Shown piece after piece: positions 46,364 to 59,300 of a stretch of DNA of 64,000 nt. A program made the position numbers and the translations under genes. Below the pieces are notes generated by a model that saw only the letters and a program-made list of their open reading frames with translations, ran no database searches and was not told the origin of the DNA. The stretch lies in the NCBI GenBank assembly GCA_039566865.1, contig CM076948.1, positions 22,765,001 to 22,829,000 of the forward strand, in the 5' to 3' direction. Every line of letters begins with the position of its first letter. The first letter of the stretch is position 1. Source of the stretch: Aurelia coerulea (Eukaryota; Cnidaria; Scyphozoa; Semaeostomeae; Ulmaridae).

Positions 46364-47604
46364 TAGACTTATGACAGTTCGTCCCTTGTTTCCCTGCGTT
46401 CTTTGATTTGCAGATATCACTTGCTGAATAAGGGACTCATTTCATTACTCTTATAAAATGGGCCCCCTGTGTCAAAATGGCCTAAACTAGCGGGAGTTCT
46501 CGTACACTCAACAAAATCGCTTCAAATTCTGGTTTAAAGAGCTTCAACATTGAAAAGCAAACTTGTAGTACAAAGAATAATGCTTTACGAACCTAATCAT
46601 CGCAAAATACATACCTTTCAAGCAGTAATCTTCCTCTGTAGAAACATAATAGATCTATCGCAGCTACGAGAACTCTTTCCCGAATCAACCGTTTTTTGTA
46701 CGCAACAACAACAACAGTCTAAACAGCGCCTCCTTATTGGTTGAAAACTAAATTCTAGCAATTTGATTGGTCAATATGGATCCACACCATATTGGCCTAA
46801 AGTGGCTACACTTTATAAGAGTAATGAAATGAGTCCCTTAGCCTCACTACACAAGGACCCTCAACTTACGCTCATCTAATTGAAGTGAATTGATGTTGTT
46901 GCTGTCGCTCCAGTTGAGGGCCTTATGGACAAACTCTTCTCAAAACGGCAAAAAAATTCTCGCCAGGAACAAATTTGTTCCTGGACCAATCAGGATGCAA
47001 GACTTGAAATAACTTCATAAATTAATTTAAAAATTCGACATCGTACAAAGAACTAAGGTTTAAACGACGTTTCGAGCATAACTCTTCATCAGGTTTAAAG
47101 AACAAATAACTTGATGGGAATAACTTGATGGGATTGGCTGATTCTTCTTCAATTTAAACTTCCCGCCAAAGGCAAACAAACGAATTCGAACAACGCGTTC
47201 GACTGAACTGCTCCAACGATCAAAATCTCAAAGTAGCGAACGAATTTACGAGATCTTTTGCGTTCCCAAACAACCAAAATATCACTTATAGGTAGGATTT
47301 TTTTGCTTTAATAGCTTGAAGAAACATTCATCTAATTACTGATAGCTTGTTTTGCAGTGTAGCACTTCAGGAAAACCACTTTTTGCGGCGTTTTAGGGTC
47401 GATGGTTTTGAGAAAAAATAGCAGGTGATTTAGGCCATGTCCGTTTCTGGAAGCGTATGTCCATGAGTCGTAGTTATAGCGTCCATCAGCCTATCAATAG
47501 CGATAACCTACGAACATATAATCAGTCTATGAGTCCCTCCTGAGCAAGTGATATCTGCAAATCAAAGAACGCAGGGAAACAAGGGACGAAATGTCATAAG
47601 TCTA
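46364..47604. mobile_element. Foldback/MULE-like element, 9-bp target duplication
   Basis: It starts TAGACTTATGAC and ends GTCATAAGTCTA. Inverted ends extend about 80 bp (CCCTTGTTTCCCTGCGTTC, TTTGCAGATATCACTTGCT). It is flanked by CCAAATACC at 46355-46363 and 47605-47613, a 9-bp direct repeat as expected for Mutator-like insertions. Inside, 46430-46461 is repeated in inverted orientation at 46808-46839, giving a nested 410-bp foldback. No transposase frame is found in the 1.24 kb. Confidence 0.78.
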
Positions 47605-47645
47605 CCAAATACCCTCCTTTTGCAAAACTGCGGGTGAAACTTAGA

Positions 47646-48060
47646 TTCTGTTTACACTGCACCGGTACAACTGTGGATCCGTAAAAAAATGTAACGGATC
47701 AGCCTCTCGTAAACACTGTTCTTGTTCGGGATACTGCGAACTCCGCCTTTTGTAAATCACAATGGAAAAGACGATAACTCTGACTGGTTCGCTGTTCAAT
47801 GGAATGGGTTAAGCGCTTTGGGGCATGCGCGAATTCACAAAGGAAAAAATGAAGGGTGATGACCCTGCAACCGCTAGTGCGCATATTCCAAAGCGCTTAA
47901 ACGGGGGTCTAGCTCTTCTGGAGAAAATCTGTAAGACTTTCATTGATAGTATCCAGAACAAGTTCCTGCTAATCCATAACTCATTTGATCTAGAGAACAA
48001 TTTTGTTCTGGAGCAATGTCACGGGGCGGCCCCCCCCCCCCCCCCGTGAGCAGTGTAAAC
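47646..48060. repeat. Dispersed repeat pair copy 2, within a GTTTACACTGC element
   Basis: 47715-47965 matches 43430-43690. The surrounding ends, GTTTACACTGC near 47648 and GCAGTGTAAAC near 48050, are inverted and may be the terminal repeats of the full element. A C homopolymer of about 17 bases lies at 48030-48046. The element sits only about 140 bp before COG4 exon 6. Confidence 0.55.
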
Positions 48061-48197
48061 GCCTTTGGACCGTAGTCTCGTTTTGGTGAGCGATAACTGG
48101 GACTCACTATAATCAGTCTACTTGAACCGTATCAACATAACATTGTATCAACATTACAAAAATCTGTCCTTGTTAAAAATGAATCTTTTCTTTTTAG

Positions 48198-48256
48198 ATG
48201 CTGCAACATTAGAGGGTCGACTGATCTCAAACTCAGGTTTATGTCGAAAATTACAG
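48198..48256 (+). CDS. COG4: COG4 exon 6 of window
   Basis: The 59-nt exon lies between a CTTTTCTTTTTAG acceptor and ACAG|GTATTG. After completing Asp it reads AATLEGRLISNSGLCRKLQ in phase 0, corresponding to the COG4 helix just before the LIG motif. The residue count between RLR (exon 4) and LIG (exon 7) is close to that of the vertebrate protein, so no exon seems to be missing from the giant intron. Confidence 0.87.
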
Positions 48257-48480
48257 GTATTGAAATTGTGCATTAACTCAAAAGTCTCATTTTTGAAGCT
48301 ATTTTTACTGCTGTGCAGCAAAGCGGATGGAGCTTTACATTCCTTCCCAACGAACCTGCAAGAATGTATGCTTCGATCAACCCATGGATCAACCGATGTT
48401 ATCAGGAAGTTGTTCTATTTCCTCTGCTTAGGCAAGCCACTTTCTTGTGGAAGAAAAGTAGTACATAGTAGTAGTAGTAA

Positions 48481-48566
48481 ACATATACGTCATCTTCCTC
48501 TCTTTGTATATTTTTGAAAGAAAATTTCTTCAAAAATATACAAAGAGAGGAAGATGACGTATATGT
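48481..48566. repeat. Perfect 37-bp inverted repeat (hairpin)
   Basis: 48481-48517 and 48530-48566 are exact reverse complements (ACATATACGTCATCTTCC and so on) around a 12-base loop. With one mismatch the arms extend outward through GTAGTA. It lies 225 bp after the COG4 exon 6 donor, inside the 1.2-kb intron. Confidence 0.95.
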
Positions 48567-49479
48567 GTACTACTGACACTGCATACCCTCTCACGCTCGA
48601 TTCGGTATTGTATTATTCAAATCCGTAATGCCATTTTAACCAGGGGTGTTTTTAGATTAAATGTTTTTAACTCTTGTTTTTACTTAATATCACATGCATG
48701 TAATTAGATTTTTCCGTTTTGATAAACTTATTTTTATTTTAATGTTAATTTTTGGCCAAATTATACATACATAAAAGTCATTTGCTGAAACGGCAGCCAA
48801 ATTTGAGGGGTATTAAAATTAAAAGCTTCTCCGCAAATAAAATCAAGGATTTTGGCCTGTTTTGAATGATTTTTAGATGAATCATTTGTAGAAGATCGCT
48901 TGTACGGTAAGAACCCGCAAAAAACCACTTTATAGGAAACGTCCGGCTGATTTTTTGGGAAACTGTACCCTCATATATGAAACTTCTCAGCCTGATTTTA
49001 GGAAGGTTTCTTACAGAAGGACCCCAAATAAATTAATATTTGATAATCTTTGTTTAACTCAGGTGCCCAACATTTCTTAGAGATTTCATGCAAAGGCATT
49101 GCCATCTATTATTGGTTTAGGATTTACGATGATTTAAATTTTTTCAAAATTTTCCATTAAATTTTTCAAACATAGTTAAATTGCCATCATTTTGTAAATA
49201 TCAAGATATCAAAACATTTCAATGGCAGATTTACAACAAAATACCGTAAGTTCCTTTCAAGCCATTCAATTCAAAGAAAAATGTCACAGAATTTTACACC
49301 CAGGTTTTGAAGATTTGAACGATTTGAGCCCTATGCTGTACAGGTATCATCAGTTGACAGGAATCTGATAAATGATTCGAGATTTACAGGCTTTCAAATG
49401 TCTAATTTGTTTTTCTGTCTTTTTTGCTATTTTACATGCTGCTGTACGTTGTTAATTCTCCTTACTGCTCTTTTTTCAG
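48567..49479. other. COG4 intron 6, remainder
   Basis: AT-rich unique-looking sequence with a polypyrimidine-rich acceptor at its end. No other feature is seen. Confidence 0.5.
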
Positions 49480-49539
49480 ACTTTGATTGGTGACTACATT
49501 TTCATGGAAGAATACTTCATGAGGGAAATGGTCTTGAAG
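49480..49539 (+). CDS. COG4: COG4 exon 7 of window
   Basis: The 60-nt exon (20 codons, phase 0 to 0) lies between a GCTCTTTTTTCAG acceptor and AAG|GTATGA. It reads TLIGDYIFMEEYFMREMVLK. The MEEYFMRE octamer is a hallmark I recall from animal COG4. No further COG4 exon is visible before the window ends in satellite DNA. Confidence 0.93.
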
Positions 49540-50509
49540 GTATGAATCTAAGTTATACGCTAGATAACTTATTCACAGGGATTCATTGACCATCAATTCA
49601 TAAAATTTCAACGATGAATTGGGTTTTTACCTCCTTTTTGTCTCAACAATTTGCTATCATTTGAGCCTCATTAACCTGATGAGGTTTCAAATGTTTCAAA
49701 ATATGTTGCTATTTTTGACGAATTGCATCCAGCCAAGTTTCATATTTCATTCATTGACCATAAATTCATAAATTTCAACTATAAATTGTGTTTTGACCTA
49801 ATTTTTGTGTCGAAAATTTACTATCATTTGAGCCTCATTAACCTGATGAGGTTTCTAATGTTTCAAAATATATAGTTCATTTTGACGAACTGCATCAAGC
49901 CAAGTTTCATATTTCATTCATTGACCGTAAATTCATAAATATTCAACTAAAAACTGTGTTTTGTCCTCCTCTTTTTCTCGAAAATGTACTATCATTTAAA
50001 CCTCATTAACCTGATGATGTTTCAAATGTTTCAAAATATAAAGCTCATTTTGAAAAATTGCATAAAGCCAAGTTTCATATTTCATTCATTGACCATAAAT
50101 TCATAAAATTTCAACTATAAATTGTGTTTTGACCTCCTTTTTGTCTCGAAAATTTACTATCATTTAACCTCATTAACCTGATGAGGTTTCAAATGTTTCA
50201 AAATATATAGCTCATTTTCAAGAATTGCATCAAGCCAAGTTTCATATTCCATTCATTGACCATAATTGTATATAATTTCAACTTTAAACTGTGTTTTTAC
50301 CTCCTTTTATTCTCGAAAAGTTACTATCATTTGAGCCTCATTAACCTGATGAGGTTTCAAATGTTTCAAAATATATAGCTCATTTTGAAGATTTGCATCA
50401 AGCCAAGTTTCATATTGCATTCATTGACAATAAATTCATAAAATTTCAACTCCAAACTGTTTTGACCTCCTTTTTCTTCTCGAGAATTTACTATCATTTG
50501 AGCCTCATT

Positions 50510-53500
50510 AACCTGATGAAGTTTCTAATGTTTCAAAATATATAAATCATTTTGACGAACTGCATCAAACCAAGTTTCATATTTCATTCATTGACCGTAA
50601 ATTCATAAATATTCAACTAAAAACTGTGTTTTGTCCTCCTCTTTTTCTCGAAAATGTACTATCATTTAAACCTCATTAACCTGATGAGGTTTCAAATGTT
50701 TCAAAATATAAAGCTCATTTTGAAAAATTGCATAAAGCCAAGTTTCCTATTCCATTCGTTGACCATAACTTTATATAATTTCAACTTTAAACTGTGTTTT
50801 GACCTATTTTTTTTCTCGAAAATTATCTATCATTTGAGCCTCATTATCCTGATGAGGTTTCAAATGTTTGAAAATGTATAGCTCATTTTGACGAACTGCA
50901 TCAAGCCAAGTTTCATATTTCATTCATTGACCGTAAATTCATAAAATTTCAACTAAAAACTGTGTTTTGTCCTCCTCTTTTTCTCGAAAATGTACTATCA
51001 TTTAAACCTCATTAACCTGATGAGGTTTCAAATGTTTCAAAATATAAAGCTCATTTTGAAAAATTGCATCAAGCCAAGTTTCATATTCCATTCATTGACC
51101 TTCAATTCATAAAATTTCAACTAAAAACTGTGTTTTTACCTCCTTTTTCTTCTCAAAAATTTACTATCATTTGAGCCTCATTAATCTGATGAGGTTTCAA
51201 ATGTTTCAAAATATATAGCTCATTTTGAAGAATTGCACCAAGCCAAGTTTCATATTCCATTCATTGACAACAAATCCATAAAAGTTTAACTTTAAACTGT
51301 GTTTTTACCTCCTTTTCTTCTCGAAAATGTACTATCATTTAAGCCTCATTAACCTGTTTCATTATGAATATAGCTCATTATGAAGATTTGCATCAACCCA
51401 AGTTTCATATTGCATTCATTGACAATAAATTCATAAAATTTCAACTTTAAACTGTGTTTTGACCTCCTTTTTTTCTCGAAAATTTACTATCATTTGAGCC
51501 TTATTAACCTGATGAGGTTTGAAATGTTTCAAAATATATGGCTCATTTTGACGAACTGCACCAAGCCAAGTTTCATATTCCATTCATTGACCATAAATTC
51601 ATACAATTTCAACTAAAAACTGTGTTTTGACCTCCTTTTTGTCTCGAAAATTTACTATCATTTGAGCCTCATTAACCTGATGAGGTTTCAAATGTTTCAA
51701 AATGTATGGCTCGTTTTGACGAACTGCATCAAGCCAAGTTTCATATTGCATTCATTGACAACAAATTCATAAAATTTCAACGATAAATTGTGTTTTGACC
51801 TCCTTTTTGTCTCGAAAATTTACTATCATTTGAGCCTCATTAATCTGATGAGGTTTTAAATGTTTCAAAATATATAGCTCGTTTTTGAAGAATTGCATCA
51901 AGCCAAGTTTCATATTGCATTCATTGACAACAAATTCATAAAATTTCAACGATAAATTGTGTTTTTACCTCCTTTTTGTCTGGAAAATGTACTATCATTT
52001 GAGCCTCATTAACCTGATGAAGTTTCTAATGTTTCAAAATATATAAATCATTTTGACGAACTGCATCAAACCAAGTTTCATATTTCATTCATTGACCGTA
52101 AATTCATAAATATTCAACTAAAAACTGTGTTTTGTCCTCCTCTTTTTCTCGAAAATGTACTATCATTTAAACCTCATTAACCTGATGAGGTTTCAAATGT
52201 TTCAAAATATAAAGCTCATTTTGAAAAATTGCATAAAGCCAAGTTTCCTATTCCATTCGTTGACCATAACTTTATATAATTTCAACTTTAAACTGTGTTT
52301 TGACCTATTTTTTTTCTCGAAAATTATCTATCATTTGAGCCTCATTATCCTGATGAGGTTTCAAATGTTTGAAAATGTATAGCTCATTTTGACGAACTGC
52401 ATCAAGCCAAGTTTCATATTTCATTCATTGACCGTAAATTCATAAAATTTCAACTAAAAACTGTGTTTTGTCCTCCTCTTTTTCTCGAAAATGTACTATC
52501 ATTTAAACCTCATTAACCTGATGAGGTTTCAAATGTTTCAAAATATAAAGCTCATTTTGAAAAATTGCATCAAGCCAAGTTTCATATTCCATTCATTGAC
52601 CTTCAATTCATAAAATTTCAACTAAAAACTGTGTTTTTACCTCCTTTTTCTTCTCAAAAATTTACTATCATTTGAGCCTCATTAACCTGATGAGGTTTCA
52701 AATGTTTCAAAATATATAGCTCATTTTGAAGAATTGCATCAAGCCAAGTTTCATATTCCATTTATTGACAACAAATTCATAAAATTTCAACTAAAAACTG
52801 TGTTTTTACCTCCTTTTATTCTCGAAAATGTACTATCATTTAAGCCTCATTAACCTGTTTCATTATGAATATAGCTCATTATGAAGATTTGCATCAACCC
52901 AAGTTTCATATTGCATTCATTGACAATAAATTCATAAAATTTCAACTTTAAACTGTGTTTTGACCTCCTTTTTTTCTCGAAAATTTACTATCATTTGAGC
53001 CTTATTAACCTGATGAGGTTTGAAATGTTTCAAAATATATGGCTCATTTTGACGAACTGCACCAAGCCAAGTTTCATATTCCATTCATTGACCATAAATT
53101 CATACAATTTCAACTAAAAACTGTGTTTTGACCTCCTTTTTGTCTCGAAAATTTACTATCATTTGAGCCTCATTAACCTGATGAGGTTTCAAATGTTTCA
53201 AAATGTATGGCTCGTTTTGACGAACTGCATCAAGCCAAGTTTCATATTGCATTCATTGACAACAAATTCATAAAATTTCAACGATAAATTGTGTTTTGAC
53301 CTCCTTTTTGTCTCGAAAATTTACTATCATTTGAGCCTCATTAATCTGATGAGGTTTTAAATGTTTCAAAATATATAGCTCGTTTTTGAAGAATTGCATC
53401 AAGCCAAGTTTCATATTGCATTCATTGACAACAAATTCATAAAATTTCAACGATAAATTGTGTTTTTACCTCCTTTTTGTCTGGAAAATGTACTATCATT

Positions 53501-56340
53501 TGAGCCTCATTAACCTGATGAAGTTTCTAATGTTTCAAAATATATAAATCATTTTGACGAACTGCATCAAACCAAGTTTCATATTTCATTCATTGACCGT
53601 AAATTCATAAATATTCAACTAAAAACTGTGTTTGGTCCTCCTCTTTTTCTCGAAAATGTACTATCATTTAAACCTCATTAACCTGATGAGGTTTCAAATG
53701 TTTCAAAATATAAAGCTCATTTTGAAAAATTGCATAAAGCCAAGTTTCCTATTCCATTCGTTGACCATAACTTTATATAATTTCAACTTTAAACTGTGTT
53801 TTGACCTATTTTTTTTCTCGAAAATTATCTATCATTTGAGCCTCATTATCCTGATGAGGTTTCAAATGTTTGAAAATGTATAGCTCATTTTGACGAACTG
53901 CATCAAGCCAAGTTTCATATTTCATTCATTGACCGTAAATTCATAAAATTTCAACTAAAAACTGTGTTTTGTCCTCCTCTTTTTCTCGAAAATGTACTAT
54001 CATTTAAACCTCATTAACCTGATGAGGTTTCAAATGTTTCAAAATATAAAGCTCATTTTGAAAAATTGCATCAAGCCAAGTTTCATATTCCATTCATTGA
54101 CCTTCAATTCATAAAATTTCAACTAAAAACTGTGTTTTTACCTCCTTTTTCTTCTCAAAAATTTACTATCATTTGAGCCTCATTAATCTGATGAGGTTTT
54201 AAATGTTTCAAAATATATAGCTCGTTTTTGAAGAATTGCATCAAGCCAAGTTTCATATTGCATTCATTGACAACAAATTCATAAAATTTCAACGATAAAT
54301 TGTGTTTTTACCTCCTTTTTGTCTGGAAAATGTACTATCATTTGAGCCTCATTAACCTGATGAAGTTTCTAATGTTTCAAAATATATAAATCATTTTGAC
54401 GAACTGCATCAAACCAAGTTTCATATTTCATTCATTGACCGTAAATTCATAAATATTCAACTAAAAACTGTGTTTGGTCCTCCTCTTTTTCTCGAAAATG
54501 TACTATCATTTAAACCTCATTAACCTGATGAGGTTTCAAATGTTTCAAAATATAAAGCTCATTTTGAAAAATTGCATAAAGCCAAGTTTCCTATTCCATT
54601 CGTTGACCATAACTTTATATAATTTCAACTTTAAACTGTGTTTTGACCTCCTTTTTCTTCTCAAAAATTTACTATCATTTGAGCCTCATTAATCTGATGA
54701 GGTTTTAAATGTTTCAAAATATATAGCTCGTTTTTGAAGAATTGCATCAAGCCAAGTTTCATATTGCATTCATTGACAACAAATTCATAAAATTTCAACG
54801 ATAAATTGTGTTTTTACCTCCTTTTTGTCTGGAAAATGTACTATCATTTGAGCCTCATTAACCTGATGAAGTTTCTAATGTTTCAAAATATATAAATCAT
54901 TTTGACGAACTGCATCAAACCAAGTTTCATATTTCATTCATTGACCGTAAATTCATAAATATTCAACTAAAAACTGTGTTTGGTCCTCCTCTTTTTCTCG
55001 AAAATGTACTATCATTTAAACCTCATTAACCTGATGAGGTTTCAAATGTTTCAAAATATAAAGCTCATTTTGAAAAATTGCATAAAGCCAAGTTTCCTAT
55101 TCCATTCGTTGACCATAACTTTATATAATTTCAACTTTAAACTGTGTTTTGACCTATTTTTTTTCTCGAAAATTATCTATCATTTGAGCCTCATTATCCT
55201 GATGAGGTTTCAAATGTTTGAAAATGTATAGCTCATTTTGACGAACTGCATCAAGCCAAGTTTCATATTTCATTCATTGACCGTAAATTCATAAAATTTC
55301 AACTAAAAACTGTGTTTTGTCCTCCTCTTTTTCTCGAAAATGTACTATCATTTAAACCTCATTAACCTGATGAGGTTTCAAATGTTTCAAAATATAAAGC
55401 TCATTTTGAAAAATTGCATCAAGCCAAGTTTCATATTCCATTCATTGACCTTCAATTCATAAAATTTCAACTAAAAACTGTGTTTTTACCTCCTTTTTCT
55501 TCTCAAAAATTTACTATCATTTGAGCCTCATTAACCTGATGAGGTTTCAAATGTTTCAAAATATATAGCTCATTTTGAAGAATTGCATCAAGCCAAGTTT
55601 CATATTCCATTTATTGACAACAAATTCATAAAATTTCAACTAAAAACTGTGTTTTTACCTCCTTTTATTCTCGAAAATGTACTATCATTTAAGCCTCATT
55701 AACCTGTTTCATTATGAATATAGCTCATTATGAAGATTTGCATCAACCCAAGTTTCATATTGCATTCATTGACAATAAATTCATAAAAGTTTAACTTTAA
55801 ACTGTGTTTTGACCTCCTTTTATTCTCGAAAATTTACTATCATTTGAGCCTTATTAACCTGATGAGGTTTCAAATGTTTCAAAATATATGGCTCATTTTG
55901 ACGAACTGCACCCAGCCAAGTTTCATATTCCATTCATTGACCATAAATTCATAAAATTTCAACTAAAAACTGTGTTTTGACCTCCTTTTATTCTCAAAAA
56001 TTTACTATCATTTGAGCCTCATTAACCTGATGAGGTTTCAAATGTTTCAAAATGTATGGCTCGTTTTGACGAACTGCATCAAGCCAAGTTTCATATTGCA
56101 TTCATTGACAACAAATTCATAAAATTTCAACGATAAATTGTGTTTTGACCTCCTTTTTGTCTCGAAAATTTACTATCATTTGAGCCTCATTAATCTGATG
56201 AGGTTTTAAATGTTTCAAAATATATAGCTCGTTTTTGAAGAATTGCATCAAGCCAAGTTTCATATTGCATTCATTGACAACAAATTCATAAAATTTCAAC
56301 GATAAATTGTGTTTTTACCTCCTTTTTGTCTGGAAAATTT
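50510..56340 (+). repeat. Higher-order repeat domain A (1.50-kb 9-mer and derivatives)
   Basis: Markers recur 1,501 bp apart: a GTACTATCATTTAAACC-type monomer at 50654, 52155 and 53656; a monomer lacking GATGAGGTTTCAAATG at 51355 and 52856, then at 55706; and a monomer with TTAATCTGATGAGGTTTT at 51840, 53341 and about 56190. After 53656 the same start monomer recurs after only 842 bp (54498) and then 506 bp (55004), that is 5 and 3 monomers, before another nearly full unit. Copies are almost identical within the domain. Confidence 0.85.
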
Positions 56341-59300
56341 ACTATCATTTGAGCCTCATTAACCTAATGAGGTTTCAAATATTTCAAAATGTATGGCTCA
56401 TTTTGACGAAATGCATCAAGCCAAGCTTGATATTCCATTCATTGCCCATCAATTCATAAAATTTCAACTAGAAAGTGTGTTTTGACCTCATTTTTTCTCG
56501 AGCATTTACTATCATTTGAGCCTCATTAACTTGATGAGGTTTCAAATGTTTCAAAATATAAAGCTCATTTTGAAAAATTGCATAAAGCCAAGTTTCATAT
56601 TCCATTCATTGACCATAACTTTATATAATTTCAACTTTAAACTGTGTTTTGACCTCATTTTTTCTCGAGCATTTACTATCATTTGAGCCTCATTAACCTG
56701 ATGAGGTTTCAAATGTTTCAAAATATATAGCTCATTTTGAAGATTTGCATCAAGCCAAGTTTCATATTGCATTCATTGACAATGAATTCATAAAATTTCA
56801 ACAAAAAACTGTGTTTTGACCTCATTTTTTCTCTAACATTTACTATCATTTGAGCCTCATTAACCTGATGAGGTTTCAAATGTTTCAAAATATATTGCTA
56901 TTTTTGACGAATTGCATCCAGCCAAGTGTCATATTTCATTAATTGACCATCAATTCATAAAATTTCAACTAAAAACTGTGTTTTGACCTCCTTTTATTCT
57001 CGAAAATGTACTATCATCTAAGCCTCATTAACCTAATGAGGTTTCAAATGTTTCAAAATATATAGCTCATTTTGAAGATTTGCATCAAACCAAGTTTCAT
57101 ATTGCATTCATTGACAATAAATTCATAAAATTTCAACTCCAAACTGTTTTGACCTCCTTTTTCTTCTCGAGAATTTACTATCATTTGAGCCTCATTAACC
57201 TGATGAGGTTTCAAATGTTTCAAAATATATAGCTCATTTTGAAGATTTGCATCAAGCCAAGTTTCATATTGCATTCATTGACCATAAATTCATAAAATTT
57301 CAATTGTAAGCTGTGTTTTTACCTCCTTTTTCTTCTCAAGAATTTACTATCATTTGAGCCTCATTAACCTGATGAGGTTTCAAATATTTCAAAATATATA
57401 GCTCATTTTGAAGAATTGCATCAAGCCAAGTTTCATATTCCATTCATTGACAACAAATTCATAAAATTTCAACGATAAATTGTGTTTTTACCTCCTTTTT
57501 GTCTGGAAAATTTACTATCATTTGAGCCTCATTAACCTAATGAGGTTTCAAATATTTCAAAATGTATGGCTCATTTTGACGAAATGCATCAAGCCAAGCT
57601 TGATATTCCATTCATTGCCCATCAATTCATAAAATTTCAACTAAAAAGTGTGTTTTGACCTCATTTTTTCTCGAGCATTTACTATCATTTGAGCCTCATT
57701 AACCTGATGAGGTTTCAAATGTTTCAAAATATAAAGCTCATTTTGAAAAATTGCATAAAGCCAAGTTTCATATTCCATTCATTGACCATAACTTTATATA
57801 ATTTCAACTTTAAACTTTGTTTTGACCTCATTTTTTCTCGAGCATTTACTATCATTTGAGCCTCATTAACCTGATGAGGTTTCAAATGTTTCAAAATATA
57901 TAGCTCATTTTGAGGATTTGCATCAAAACAAGTTTCATATTGCATTCATTGACAATAAATTCATAAAATTTCAACTTTAAACTGTGTTTTGACCTCCTTT
58001 TTTTCTCGAAAATTTACTATCATTTGAGCCTCATTAACCTGATGAGGTTTCAAATGTTTCAAAATATATTGCTATTTTTGACGAATTGCATCCAGCCAAG
58101 TGTCATATTTCATTCATTGACCATCAATTCATAAAATTTCAACTAAAAACTGTGTTTTGACCTCCTTTTATTCTCGAAAATGTACTATCATTTAAGCCTC
58201 ATTAACCTGATGAGGTTTCAAATGTTTCAAAATATATAGCTCATTTTGAAGATTTGCATCAAACCAAGTTTCATATTGCATTCATTGACAATAAATTCAT
58301 AAAATTTCAACTCCAAACTGTTTTGACCTCCTTTTTCTTCTCGAGAATTTACTATCATTTGAGCCTCATTAACCTGATGAGGTTTCAAATGTTTCAAAAT
58401 ATATAGCTCATTTTGAAGATTTGCATCAAGCCAAGTTTCATATTGCATTCATTGACAATAAATTCATAAAATTTCAATTGTAAACTGTGTTTTTACCTCC
58501 TTTTTCTTCTCAAAAATTTACTATCATTTAAGCCTCATTAACCTGATGAGGTTTCAAATGTTTCAAAATATATAGCTCAATATGAAGATTTGCATCAACC
58601 CAAGTTTCATATTGCATTCATTGACCATAAATTCATAAAATTTCAACTAAAAACTGTGTTTTGTCTTCCTCTTTTTCTCGAAAATGTACTATCATTTAAA
58701 CCTCATTAACCTGATGAGGTTTAAAATGTTTCAAAATATATAGCTCATTTTGACGATTTGCATCAAGCCAAGTTTCATATTTCATTCATTGACAATAAAT
58801 TCATAAAATTTCAACAAAAAACTGTGTTTTGACCTCATTTTTTCTCGAACATTTACTATCATTTGAGCCTCATTAACCTGATGAGGTTTCAAATGTTTCA
58901 AAATATATAGCTCATTTTGACGAACTGCATCAAGCCAAGTTTCATATTTCATTCATTGACCATAAATTCATAAAATTTCAACTATAAATTGTGTTTTGAC
59001 CTCCTCTTTTTCTCGAAAATGTACTATCATCTAAACCTCATTAACCTGATGAGGTTTCAAATGTTTCAAAATATATAGCTCATTTTAACGAACTGCATCA
59101 TGGCCAAGTTTCCTATTCCATTCATTGACCATCAATTCATACAATTTCAACTAAAAACTCTGTTTTGACCTCCTTTTTGTCTCGAAAATTTACTATCATT
59201 TGAGCCTCATTAACCTGATGAGGTTTCAAATGTTTCAAAATGTATGGCTCATTTTGACGAACTGCATCAACCCAAGTGTCATATTTCATTCATTGACCAT

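Larger units (their letters stand above)
738..49539 (+). other. COG4: COG4 gene, internal part (7 exons seen)
   Basis: Subunit 4 of the conserved oligomeric Golgi (COG) complex, a peripheral membrane tether for retrograde vesicles within the Golgi. Seven exons of 38, 69, 62, 97, 40, 59 and 60 nt join in one open frame of 141 codons, each bounded by AG and GT. The translation carries landmarks I recall from animal COG4: PGR followed by a leucine-rich LQ-EECD stretch, LDPRELD, a GEV-L-SAR-ELY-FLRKRLR segment, and LIG-Y--MEEYFMRE. These correspond to the middle of the vertebrate protein of nearly 800 residues. The 5' and 3' exons lie outside the window. Introns are about 0.16, 0.88, 0.71, 4.5, 40.9 and 1.2 kb, then more than 14.4 kb. 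Splice sites and phases are seen directly; family identity is from recall, and no alignment was run. Confidence 0.9.
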
